64,000 nt of DNA from Mangrovibacterium lignilyticum (GTDB taxonomy: Bacteria; Bacteroidota; Bacteroidia; Bacteroidales; Prolixibacteraceae): the NCBI RefSeq assembly GCF_010882175.1, contig NZ_WKLH01000001.1, forward strand, positions 1,634,021 to 1,698,020, in the 5' to 3' direction. A program made the position numbers and the translations under genes. Positions 1-7,069 of the stretch are shown here, one piece after another (positions within the stretch are counted from its first letter, which is position 1; each line of letters starts with the position of its first letter). Below the pieces are notes generated by a model that saw only the letters and a list, made by a program, of their open reading frames with translations, was not told the origin of the DNA and did no database searches.

Positions 1-1
1 C

Positions 2-37
2 CTCATTCAGTTTATCGACGAGCGTATTGCCTGGTAA
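2..37 (+). CDS. possible 3' end of an upstream gene
   Basis: An open frame from the window edge reads LIQFIDERIAW and stops with TAA at 35-37, 23 bases before a strong intrinsic terminator. The position fits the tail of a gene whose body lies outside the window. Too little is visible to name a product, and the frame choice rests only on the nearby terminator. Confidence 0.3.
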   Translation, partial: LIQFIDERIAW

Positions 38-60
38 ACGGCAACACCGATAGCAACGGG

Positions 61-95
61 AAAGGATCCGATCTTTGAAACAGATCGGATCCTTT
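61..95 (+). terminator. intrinsic terminator
   Basis: A perfect 14-bp stem (AAAGGATCCGATCT at 61-74 paired with 82-95) has a 7-base loop and is followed by a T-run. It ends whatever gene enters the window from the left. Confidence 0.85.
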
Positions 96-193
96 TTGTT
101 TCCTTCAACCCGATGCCCTAACCGGCCCCCGTAACCCATTCAACTCTTGTGCTATAAAACACAAATGGCCATTTTTCTGAATACCATGCCGCT

Positions 194-226
194 AGTTTTG
201 ATAAATTAGACGTCAACAAACCGAAA
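194..226 (+). repeat. upstream element, copy A
   Basis: The 16 bases AGTTTTGATAAATTAG at 194-209, then AACAAACCGAAA after a 5-base spacer, recur almost unchanged at 1386-1417. Both copies lie upstream of a gene (HNH here, the 41-bp array and DUF6261 there). The role is unknown; a shared promoter or a duplicated leader is possible. Confidence 0.5.
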
Positions 227-278
227 AACAGTTCCTGAAGTTGAGAACAAATCAAACTAACCAATAAATCGCAATAAT

Positions 279-584
279 ATGGTACGAAACTACAACACCG
301 ACAAAGAAGGGAATTCATGGTCGGAAGAAACAAAACGAGCGGTATGGGACAAAGGACGAAACATTCCGGAATTTGCACCCGACCAATGGAGATGGGACGT
401 CGCCGGCAAGGTGATGAAATACGACGACTACGGCGACCGCCAGTCGGAATACGGATGGGAAATTGACCACATCGACCCGGTTGCAAACGGAGGTACCGAC
501 GATATCAGCAACCTTCAACCCTTAACCTGGAAACACAACACGCATAAGGGCGATATCCTCGACTGGACTGTTTCGAAAGGATAA
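279..584 (+). CDS. HNH endonuclease domain protein
   Basis: This 101-residue protein has a C-terminal HNH nuclease core: an EIDHIDP motif near residue 62, then NGGTDDISNLQPL and WKHNTHKGD. These give the His-Asn-His arrangement that binds one divalent metal and cuts DNA. The N-terminal 55 residues are polar and contain GNSWSEETKRAVWDKG, a stretch often seen in small Bacteroidota HNH proteins. No signal peptide, membrane segment or partner methylase is seen next to it, so a restriction role is not supported. A terminator-like hairpin at 633-667 ends the unit, making it probably monocistronic. The nuclease fold is reasonably certain; the biological role is not known. Confidence 0.8.
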   Translation: MVRNYNTDKEGNSWSEETKRAVWDKGRNIPEFAPDQWRWDVAGKVMKYDDYGDRQSEYGWEIDHIDPVANGGTDDISNLQPLTWKHNTHKGDILDWTVSKG

Positions 585-632
585 CAGGCGATTCGATTCG
601 TTTAAACTAAATTTGCCTGATCATTATAAGTT

Positions 633-667
633 AATCCCTCGCCAATTCGAACTGACGGCGGGGGATT
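633..667 (+). terminator. terminator-like hairpin after the HNH gene
   Basis: An 11-bp stem, AATCCCTCGCC at 633-643 with GGCGGGGGATT at 657-667, has one G-T wobble and a 13-base loop. The downstream sequence is T-rich but interrupted. Confidence 0.6.
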
Positions 668-733
668 CATTTTGCATTTTTGTTAACTTGCGCCGATTAC
701 ATCAGTTAAAATAGCCAACGCCGAAACCACGCC

Positions 734-1216
734 ATGTTTAAAGTTGAAACAAGCAAAACCATCGCCCCCGAAATGCTGCAAAGCGGCCGTTCATCACTTC
801 CCGAACGGATCGGGGCCAAGTTGAAGGCAATCGGTTTCATCAACATTACGCAGCAAGGCAATAAAATTTCGTTTCACGCCAACCTGACAGATCCTGATGC
901 GGAATCCTTTCAACGCAAATACGGCAACGGCGAGCTCTATATTTCCGACGGCGCGCAGCCCACGATTCGCGTGGTAACCGACAAAACCAGAGACGCCGTA
1001 TATTCCGTTTTGCTGAGCCTGCTTATTTTTATCGCCGCTAACTACGGTTTCATTTTTCGTTCCGATGTTGGCCTGGCTTTCATCCTGGTGTTCAATGCTA
1101 TTCTTATTCCGGTGAGCGTGATGCAGGTGCTGCGCAACCGCTGTAACTGCAAAGGCAAACAGGAAGAATTGCTCGATTTGCTCGAAGAAAAACTAAAAGC
1201 AGACAGCCAGCAGTAG
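734..1216 (+). CDS. hypothetical protein with two membrane helices
   Basis: I do not recognise the family of this 160-residue protein. The first 90 residues are soluble. Two hydrophobic helices follow (about residues 97-112 and 115-133), then a short Arg/Cys-rich stretch (RNRCNCKGK) and an acidic-basic helix at the C-terminus, so it is probably an inner-membrane protein with soluble ends. It reads well as a coding region, with an ATG at 734 soon after the HNH terminator. It stands alone between the HNH gene and a repeat-rich region, and nothing around it suggests a function. Confidence 0.6.
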   Translation: MFKVETSKTIAPEMLQSGRSSLPERIGAKLKAIGFINITQQGNKISFHANLTDPDAESFQRKYGNGELYISDGAQPTIRVVTDKTRDAVYSVLLSLLIFIAANYGFIFRSDVGLAFILVFNAILIPVSVMQVLRNRCNCKGKQEELLDLLEEKLKADSQQ

Positions 1217-1371
1217 CCAAGGCCGCAGAAATTCCCGTCAAGTTCCCCAAAATCATTGAAATAGCGAACGAATGTTTGCCCGGAAAAGGTGATTATTTTT
1301 TCGTTTATGCAGTCAAACGCCCTCTTCGTCACGCCAAACAGCTCGTTCATGAAAAAGACGATCAAACATAA
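1147..1371 (+). pseudogene. possible gene remnant without a start codon
   Basis: After the stop of the preceding gene, another frame stays open from 1147 to the TAA at 1369-1371. It reads like protein (KFPKIIEIANECLPGKG, then YFFVYAVKRPLRHAK). It has no ATG and overlaps the end of the previous gene in a different frame. It could be the tail of a decayed gene or a chance open frame. No product can be named. Confidence 0.25.
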
Positions 1372-1385
1372 CTTAACCCTCATTC

Positions 1386-1417
1386 AGTTTTGATAAATTA
1401 GCTATAACAAACTGAAA
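1386..1417 (+). repeat. upstream element, copy B
   Basis: This is the second copy of the element at 194-226: the same first 16 bases, a 4-base instead of 5-base spacer, then AACAAACTGAAA. It lies about 190 bases before the 41-bp palindrome array. Confidence 0.5.
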
Positions 1418-1604
1418 GATAACAAACAGGACCAACCAGATGCTTTCCACATGCCCGAGATTAGACCACGAAAGCCGCATTAGCTTCTGAATTTTTCTGC
1501 CACGCACGATTTGAAGAGACGATTTTTCAGTTCGGATTAAACGTTTGCCCCAATTTCCGGGATCTCAATTTTTCATGAAGAGCAGTTTTAGCGCAAACAA
1601 GTCG

Positions 1605-1823
1605 CTGAAAATTTCGAAAACGCCAAAAGACGACGCGCGATGCTGTCGAAAATTTCGACAACACCAAATGGACCCTTTTGGCCCCGTCGAAATTTTCGAC
1701 AGCATGAAATGGACCCATTTGGTGCTTTCGAAATTTTCGAAAGCATGAAAAGACTCCGATTGGCGCTTTCGAAATTTTCGACAGCATGAAAAGGACCCGA
1801 TTGGCGCTTTCGAAAATTTCGAC
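1605..1823. repeat. array of six palindromes with exact 41-bp spacing
   Basis: Palindromes built on TCGAAAWTTTCGA are centred at 1611, 1652, 1693, 1734, 1775 and 1816, exactly 41 bases apart. The best copies are perfect: GTCGAAAATTTCGAC at 1645-1659, GTCGAAATTTTCGAC at 1686-1700, and a 9-1-9 palindrome at 1725-1743. The spacers are related to each other (AGCATGAAAAGGACCCG type) and one carries its own dyad, AAATGG-AC-CCATTT. Because 41 is not a multiple of three, several minus-strand frames stay open across the array. I regard those as by-products, not genes. The array ends about 105 bases before the DUF6261 start. Confidence 0.9.
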
Positions 1824-1929
1824 AAGAAAACAACGGTCGCAAACAACAACATTGAATTTTCAGGATTCCCGGCAGGGATCGATCTCTTGCCGTGAACCGC
1901 CATATTTTTTCACTTTAAAAAAAAGCACG

Positions 1930-2679
1930 ATGGATATTAAAACTTTCTCCCCTTTGTATGTTGGCCGACTTGGCATTAATGATTTGTTCTCGCTCAACCA
2001 GGCAACTATTGATACAGCAAACCCGGTTATCGTAGAAATTGGAGGCATCCCCCAGGCAACATTGACGAACCTGGTAAACACCAACTCGGCAATGGGTGCC
2101 CGCATGAACAAAGCGCAACGCGAAGAACTCACGCCCAAAGTGAAGGCGGCCGACAAAGACCGTGACCAGTGTTTTGGCGAGATTAAACGCGAAATCTCCG
2201 CTGCGGTGAAGTCGCGTAACACAAGCAAAAGCGAAGCCGGTAATAAGCTGAAAATCTTCCTCGATCCGTATTGGGAAATTCATACCGGAGCAATGAACAC
2301 CGAAACAGAAATTATTGCGGAAATGCTAAGCAAGTATGCATCAAACGACGAATTGAAGGCAGCAGCAGCGACATTGACTATCGATGACTTGTTTACCGAA
2401 CTGGGTACGCTGAACGCGACTTTCAATGCCTTGTATACCCAACGGAACGCCACCGAAGCATCAGAAGCCGGTCCGTCGGCCAGTAACCTGCGCCCCGATG
2501 CCGAAAAGGCTTACGAACAGTTCTGCACAGCTATCGAACAGGCCGCGAACTTTACCCCATCGGCAACCATCACGACCCTGTTCAATCAGCTGGATGTTCT
2601 GCGGAAGAAATATGCGCCGCTGATCTCCAAGTCAAGTAATGGCCAACCGGCAAACCCGGCAGCAGAAGCAGCGGACTAA
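1930..2679 (+). CDS. DUF6261 family protein
   Basis: This 249-residue soluble protein starts at the ATG at 1930 (MDIKTFSPLYVGRLGI). The frame is open further upstream, but that extension runs through the palindrome array and has no protein character. The sequence is helical and Ala-rich, with a central KLKIFLDPYWEIHT segment and a disordered Ala/Pro/Asn tail. It resembles the DUF6261 proteins of Bacteroidota, which have no established function. No signal peptide or membrane segment is seen. It is a single gene ended by the hairpin at 2718-2746. The neighbouring 41-bp array is the most striking part of its context and may influence its expression. The family assignment is from memory of sequence features. 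Confidence 0.7.
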   Translation: MDIKTFSPLYVGRLGINDLFSLNQATIDTANPVIVEIGGIPQATLTNLVNTNSAMGARMNKAQREELTPKVKAADKDRDQCFGEIKREISAAVKSRNTSKSEAGNKLKIFLDPYWEIHTGAMNTETEIIAEMLSKYASNDELKAAAATLTIDDLFTELGTLNATFNALYTQRNATEASEAGPSASNLRPDAEKAYEQFCTAIEQAANFTPSATITTLFNQLDVLRKKYAPLISKSSNGQPANPAAEAAD

Positions 2680-2717
2680 ACCTATTTTTTTTTTGTACTG
2701 AACGACCTGCGAGCATC

Positions 2718-2746
2718 AATAACCCCGGCAAAAAACCGGGGTTATT
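2718..2746 (+). terminator. intrinsic hairpin after the DUF6261 gene
   Basis: A perfect 11-bp stem, AATAACCCCGG at 2718-2728 with CCGGGGTTATT at 2736-2746, has a 7-base A-rich loop. The T-tail is weak, so termination may be partial. Confidence 0.7.
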
Positions 2747-2811
2747 GCATTTAGCCGGTTAAACCTGCGAGTAACTTTAGTCCCGCAACTCACGAAGCGG
2801 ATTGATAAAAA

Positions 2812-2847
2812 AAACAGGACACCAGCCCGAGAGCCAATGTCCTGTTT
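2812..2847 (-). terminator. intrinsic terminator of the hexosaminidase gene
   Basis: AAACAGGACA at 2812-2821 pairs with TGTCCTGTTT at 2838-2847. Read on the minus strand, the stem is followed by a T-run. It lies just after the stop of the GH20 gene. Confidence 0.85.
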
Positions 2848-2869
2848 CGATAATTAAAACTATTTCCTG

Positions 2870-5152
2870 TTACTCCCGGAAGTACTTTTCGCCGGGAAAA
2901 ACTTCCAGCTTGTCGCTTCCGGGGCGTTTATAGCTCAGCTTTATGCTTTGCCCGTAAACGGTGTTGAAGTACTTCACTTTAACGGGGTAGTAGCCGGCTT
3001 TCAGTTCAACACGTCCCGAGGTCGTACAATCGTAGTTCAGCCCGTCGTTGTCAATCACCAGCTCATCACCAATGTACAATCCCGAACCGCAGGAACTGTT
3101 CAACTGGAAATAGTAGCTGCCGTCGGTTGGCACCGAAATGTATCCGTCGAACGCCCAGCCTTTCAGTTTACCCATAATCTCGGCAGGAATAACCAGCCAA
3201 TCGACGGTTCCGGTTTTAATCGCCTCACCGCCTACATCGCGAAACGAGCGGAAAGCCGCATCATAAAATTTGTAATTCAAGCCTTTCTCCGGATTTTTCA
3301 GCTTCACCGGTTTCAGGTTGGCCGTTTTCAAAACCGACTTCACCGTATAGCTTTTGGTTCCGTCTCCCAGAAAACTCGTGGCCTTCAGCGTAAGGTCGCC
3401 ATCCAGTTTTAGTTTGAAGGGCCCTGCGTACAAAGCCGAGAATTCGGTGGGTTCGCTACCGTCGGTTGTATACCTGATTTCGGCAGTCGCAGCAGCACAC
3501 GAAAGCGTAATGGTTGCCTCCTTGCCTTCGTAAATCTGCACCGGGCTCAAGCCTTCGGGAGGCGGTACACGGAAATGAATGTCATTCCTGGCCAATCGCA
3601 GGTAATTCTCGTCCATGCGCAGTTCAAAATCAGCAAAATCTTTATTCGCAGGTTCTGTCCACTGCACTTCCGACAAGGCGCATAACCGGGGGTAGATCAT
3701 GTACTCCAGTTGCTCCGAAGTGGGGATATATTCAGTCCACAGGTTTGCCTGGGCTCCCATAATCAACTTTTGTTTGTCTTTGGGCAAATGCGCCGGAACC
3801 GGATCATAGCTGTACACTTCGGCCAGGTCTGTCAAGCCACCAATAGCTGTTGGCTCGTTCGAATCAATCGACTGGTAATGGTCGAAATAGCACCAGTTTC
3901 CGGGTGTCATCACCACTTTGTGTCCCAACTCGGCCGCTTCAATGCCGCCTTTTTCACCACGCCACGACATCACCGCTGCATTTTCAGCCAATCCGCCTTC
4001 CAGTATTTCGTCCCAGCCAATCAGCTTCTTGCCTTTCGTAGCCAGGTAATGTTCCATGCGTTGAATGAACCAGCTTTGCAACTCGTGTTCATCTTTGCAA
4101 CCTTCCTCTTTCATGCGCTTCTGGCACAACGGACATTTTTCCCAGTTCTCTTTCGGGCACTCATCGCCTCCAACGTGGAAATAAGTTCCGGGGAACAAAG
4201 GGATCACCTCGTCCAACACATCCTGAAGAAATTCGAAGGTCGATTCTTTACCGGCACAGTACACATTCTCCGACACCCCCCACAAAGGCCAAACCTTCAG
4301 AGTGTCGTCAAAACATCCGAGCCAAGGGTAAGCAGCCAAAGCCGCCTGCGCATGCCCGGGCATTTCAATCTCGGGAACAATGGTCACATGACGTGCAGCT
4401 GCGTAAGCAACAACATCTTTCACCTGCTCCTGCGTGTAAAAGCCACCGTGCTTTTCACCATCAAACCGGTGCGGATAATCAGCCATATGGCCCACAACGG
4501 TTTCGTCGCGCCAGGCACCAATCTCGGTTAACTTCGGATACTTTTTTATTTCAATGCGCCATCCCTGGTCTTCTGTCAGGTGCCAGTGGAAGGTGTTCAA
4601 TTTATATCGCGACATCTGATTGATGAGCTTTTTCACCACATCAACCGAATAAAAATGACGGCACACATCCAGGTGCATCCCGCGCCACTCGAAGCGAGGT
4701 TCATCATCAATTTTCACCAACGGAAGAGCAATGTTGCCTTTCGCAGAAACCGGGATCAATTGCAGAAATGTCTGAATTCCGTAGAAAACTCCGGCAGAAG
4801 ATTTCCCACTGATTTCATATTTATCCTCCGACGAGCGAATTGAGTAAGCCTCTTCCCCGGCTATTCCCTCATCCAGTTTTAGAATGATGGCACCTGTCGC
4901 AGGGGCAACATCGGCCACTGCAACGTTGAAGCCTGCGGCTTCAGAAAGAGCAGCCTGCAAGTAGTCAGCTTCCTGTTTCAAATTTTCGTCACTGCAAACA
5001 ATTTGCACCTTTTCACTCAAATGAAACTCACCTGGCAGCTGCTCCAGATGGTTGGGTTTGGGCACCAAACTAAGTGGTGTCGCGTCTGAACCGGCTTGCA
5101 GTTGTGTCGTCACACCCAAACTGAAGACCAGCATAATCAAAAAATTCCTCAT
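2870..5152 (-). CDS. secreted GH20 beta-N-acetylhexosaminidase
   Basis: Glycoside hydrolase family 20 enzymes release terminal GlcNAc or GalNAc by substrate-assisted catalysis. I chose the start at 5152 because it gives a clean signal peptide (MRNFLIMLVFSLG, then a small-residue cleavage region); an ATG 33 bases upstream would only add a polar stretch. Numbered from that upstream ATG, the order is: a GH20 N-terminal domain (about 40-155), the catalytic barrel (about 165-520) with the acid pair in HVGGDE (D341-E342), a chitobiase-type C-terminal domain with YTTDGSEP (about 545-620), and a PA14-like beta domain to the end. Ending in PA14 suggests carbohydrate binding outside the cytoplasm. It is transcribed alone, divergent from the PHP gene, and likely works in chitin, glycan or peptidoglycan salvage. 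Confidence 0.93.
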   Translation of the reverse strand: MRNFLIMLVFSLGVTTQLQAGSDATPLSLVPKPNHLEQLPGEFHLSEKVQIVCSDENLKQEADYLQAALSEAAGFNVAVADVAPATGAIILKLDEGIAGEEAYSIRSSEDKYEISGKSSAGVFYGIQTFLQLIPVSAKGNIALPLVKIDDEPRFEWRGMHLDVCRHFYSVDVVKKLINQMSRYKLNTFHWHLTEDQGWRIEIKKYPKLTEIGAWRDETVVGHMADYPHRFDGEKHGGFYTQEQVKDVVAYAAARHVTIVPEIEMPGHAQAALAAYPWLGCFDDTLKVWPLWGVSENVYCAGKESTFEFLQDVLDEVIPLFPGTYFHVGGDECPKENWEKCPLCQKRMKEEGCKDEHELQSWFIQRMEHYLATKGKKLIGWDEILEGGLAENAAVMSWRGEKGGIEAAELGHKVVMTPGNWCYFDHYQSIDSNEPTAIGGLTDLAEVYSYDPVPAHLPKDKQKLIMGAQANLWTEYIPTSEQLEYMIYPRLCALSEVQWTEPANKDFADFELRMDENYLRLARNDIHFRVPPPEGLSPVQIYEGKEATITLSCAAATAEIRYTTDGSEPTEFSALYAGPFKLKLDGDLTLKATSFLGDGTKSYTVKSVLKTANLKPVKLKNPEKGLNYKFYDAAFRSFRDVGGEAIKTGTVDWLVIPAEIMGKLKGWAFDGYISVPTDGSYYFQLNSSCGSGLYIGDELVIDNDGLNYDCTTSGRVELKAGYYPVKVKYFNTVYGQSIKLSYKRPGSDKLEVFPGEKYFRE

Positions 5153-5339
5153 ATCTAACTGTTGTGGTTTAAGTATTTTCTGCAATATAACATTTAATAC
5201 AAGACAATGTGTGCGGACACACTACTCTCATTGACGAAAACAGTAAATTGCTGGCTAAAGTTCAACAAAAAACAATTTCTTCACACAGCTAATTGCATCA
5301 AACCAAAGCTTTTATATAAATTGCGTAAAAATTGCTTTC

Positions 5340-6461
5340 ATGAAAATGCTGAGACGTAAGGGAATCTTTTCAATTTTACTGGTTTTATTCGGGTTAACGT
5401 CTATTCTGGCACAAAGTCGCCAGGAAATTCGAATCCCCGATATATTGGGATATCGAACGCTAAAGTGTGATTTTCACATGCACACCGTTTTTTCAGATGG
5501 TGAGGTTTGGCCCACCATTCGTGTTCAGGAAGCCTGGCGTGAAGGACTCGATGTTATCGCCATCACCGACCATATTGAGTACCGCCCACACTCCAGCGAT
5601 ATGGATGCCGACCTCAACCGTTCGTATGACATAGCAAAGCCATTGGCCGACCAACTGGGGATTGTATTAATCCGTGGAGTTGAAATTACCCGCAATATGC
5701 CCCCCGGACATTTAAATGCCATTTTTGTCAAAAATGCCAACTTACTGGAGCGTGAAGATTGGTGGGAAGCATGCGTGGAAGCCAAAGAGCAGGGTGCTTT
5801 TGTTTTCTGGAATCACCCCGGATGGAAGGTTCAGCAACCCGAGGAAACAGTTTGGTGGCCCGAACATACGCGGTTATTAAATGCAGGCATACTGAAAGGA
5901 ATTGAAATATACAACCACCGGGAATTTTATCCCGAAGCTTTACAATGGGCACAGGAAAAAAATCTCGTGATTTTGGGAAACTCCGATATTCATGAGCCCA
6001 TTTCGCAAGAATATGATGCCCCGCAGAAAAGGCCTTTAACCCTGGTATTCTCCCTCGACAAAACTGAAAACGGCATCAAATCGGCTTTACTGGATAACCG
6101 GACAGCGGTACTTTTTAATGATACACTGATTGGTGAACGTCGCTTTTTAACGCCAATCTTCATCAGCTCAATCCAGCTAAAAAGCAAAAAGTTGAATTTG
6201 CAAAATCAAGATATCAAGTACTTGCAGGTTTATAACAATAGTGATATCCCGTTTAAATTGGAGCAGCGTCAGCCATCTGTCGGGTTCTCCTGTCCAAAGG
6301 TCATTGTTCTTCCACCCAACCGAACAGTTTCGATCGAGTTGACGGGAACTTCAGACGAAGTGGCACAAATGCCGGTACTAAAAATGTTTTATGAAGCCAC
6401 CAATCTAATTACCAAACGGGGAGAAAAACTACCGGTAAACATTGATGTTCCGAATAAATAA
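5340..6461 (+). CDS. secreted PHP-domain metal-dependent phosphoesterase
   Basis: This 373-residue protein has an N-terminal signal sequence (hydrophobic run at about residues 8-23, then AQS) and a PHP domain. The PHP metal-site motifs are in order: FHMHTVFSDG (residues 45-54), ITDHIE (75-80), a conserved GHLN histidine, WNHPGW, and NSDIHEP. PHP proteins use a trinuclear metal centre to hydrolyse phosphoester bonds. The exact substrate here is not predictable. The last 110 residues form a separate beta-rich region without motifs I recognise. Export of a PHP protein is common in Bacteroidota. It is divergent from the GH20 gene, with about 190 bases between the starts. Confidence 0.88.
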   Translation: MKMLRRKGIFSILLVLFGLTSILAQSRQEIRIPDILGYRTLKCDFHMHTVFSDGEVWPTIRVQEAWREGLDVIAITDHIEYRPHSSDMDADLNRSYDIAKPLADQLGIVLIRGVEITRNMPPGHLNAIFVKNANLLEREDWWEACVEAKEQGAFVFWNHPGWKVQQPEETVWWPEHTRLLNAGILKGIEIYNHREFYPEALQWAQEKNLVILGNSDIHEPISQEYDAPQKRPLTLVFSLDKTENGIKSALLDNRTAVLFNDTLIGERRFLTPIFISSIQLKSKKLNLQNQDIKYLQVYNNSDIPFKLEQRQPSVGFSCPKVIVLPPNRTVSIELTGTSDEVAQMPVLKMFYEATNLITKRGEKLPVNIDVPNK

Positions 6462-6519
6462 GCGGCGAAATTCAAGGAATTGATTTTCTAAAAGAGCACG
6501 TAAAAACATGACATAAAAA

Positions 6520-6650
6520 AAGCGGTGGAACCCATCCACCGCTTACCTCCAAACAAACAACTAAAATTACCTTTCATGCTTTGCAGTGCTCAACCAATCA
6601 ACCCCAATAAATAATGATAAAAAAAGAATAAAAGAACTGCAAAGCTTTAC
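6520..6650 (-). ncRNA. candidate minus-strand small RNA with intrinsic terminator
   Basis: On the minus strand a perfect 10-bp stem (AAGCGGTGGA at 6520-6529 with TCCACCGCTT at 6535-6544) is followed by seven T residues, which is terminator geometry for minus-strand transcription. No minus-strand gene ends here. About 170 bases upstream on that strand, TTTG (6717-6720) and a TATGTTTT box lie 21 bases apart, resembling a Bacteroidota promoter. A short transcript would fit between them. The alternative is a poor bidirectional terminator of the PHP gene. The 5' end given is only a guess. Confidence 0.25.
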
Positions 6651-6753
6651 CATTATTACGGATCAAATATTTTTTTAGTTTCAGCATAAAACATACTATA
6701 AAACACCATTTTTCTGCAAACAATATTTCATTATAAATTGTATACACCAGATC

Positions 6754-6777
6754 AAAACCAACTTAAAATTTGGTTTT
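6754..6777. promoter_or_regulatory. inverted repeat upstream of the trp leader
   Basis: AAAACCAA (6754-6761) and TTGGTTTT (6770-6777) form a perfect 8-bp inverted repeat with an 8-base spacer, about 130 bases before the trp leader peptide. The size and symmetry suit a repressor operator, but no regulator is identified. Confidence 0.3.
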
Positions 6778-6830
6778 AACTGAAATATTTCATTCTTTTA
6801 CAACTCGTTTTTAGACTTAATGGATAAATA

Positions 6831-6886
6831 CAATATGGCTTCCGTGGTGGGGTCTTCTTGCAATTAAGAAGTTTATAGCCATATTG
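6831..6886 (+). promoter_or_regulatory. nested stem-loop in the trp leader region
   Basis: CAATATGGCT (6831-6840) pairs perfectly with AGCCATATTG (6877-6886). Inside it, CTTCTT (6854-6859) pairs with AAGAAG (6866-6871). The structure ends 22 bases before the leader peptide ATG. It may be part of the trp leader RNA, or DNA-level symmetry near the promoter. Confidence 0.4.
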
Positions 6887-6908
6887 GTATTTTTATAAAG
6901 ATATTATC

Positions 6909-6977
6909 ATGCATACAAGAATGACAACAATTTGGTGGTGGCGCAAAAACTTTTCACAATACCGTGGAGAGGCGTAG
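6909..6977 (+). CDS. trpL: trp operon leader peptide (three Trp codons in tandem)
   Basis: This 22-codon ORF starts MHTRMTTIWWW and ends RGEA with TAG at 6975-6977. Three consecutive TGG codons lie at 6933-6941. It sits 92 bases before trpE and is followed by a strong terminator at 6999-7036. This is the classic arrangement of ribosome-mediated attenuation: when charged tRNA-Trp is scarce the ribosome stalls on the TGG run and the terminator is avoided. ACCGTG (6961-6966), just past the stall point, is complementary to CACGGT (7017-7022) in the terminator loop and 3' arm, a possible competing pairing. It is too short for ordinary gene calling. The Trp triplet and its placement make me confident. 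Confidence 0.88.
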   Translation: MHTRMTTIWWWRKNFSQYRGEA

Positions 6978-6998
6978 CTATCATGTTAATCATGTATG

Positions 6999-7036
6999 AA
7001 AAAGCGGCTTATCGGACACGGTAAGCCGCTTTTTTG
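6999..7036 (+). terminator. trp attenuator terminator
   Basis: A 13-bp stem (arms 6999-7011 and 7022-7034, core AAGCGGCTTA) has a 10-base loop and is followed by a T-run with a single G. It lies between the Trp-rich leader peptide and trpE, so it would stop transcription of the whole operon when tryptophan is plentiful. Confidence 0.88.
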
Positions 7037-7069
7037 TTTTTACACCGTACAATTTGAAAAATTACAAAT

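Noticed and set aside
1605-1823. CRISPR array
   Set aside because: The repeats are 13-19 base palindromes, the spacers are similar to each other, and no cas gene is present.
1527-1903. Three overlapping minus-strand frames of 84-112 codons with repeated KFSKAPIG-like peptides
   Set aside because: They are translations of the 41-bp palindrome array. The period is not a multiple of three and lacks stops in several frames, so all stay open. No start site or protein character supports a gene.
3710-4531. 273-codon plus-strand frame opposite the GH20 gene
   Set aside because: It is a mirror frame of a clearly coding minus-strand gene with intact catalytic motifs.
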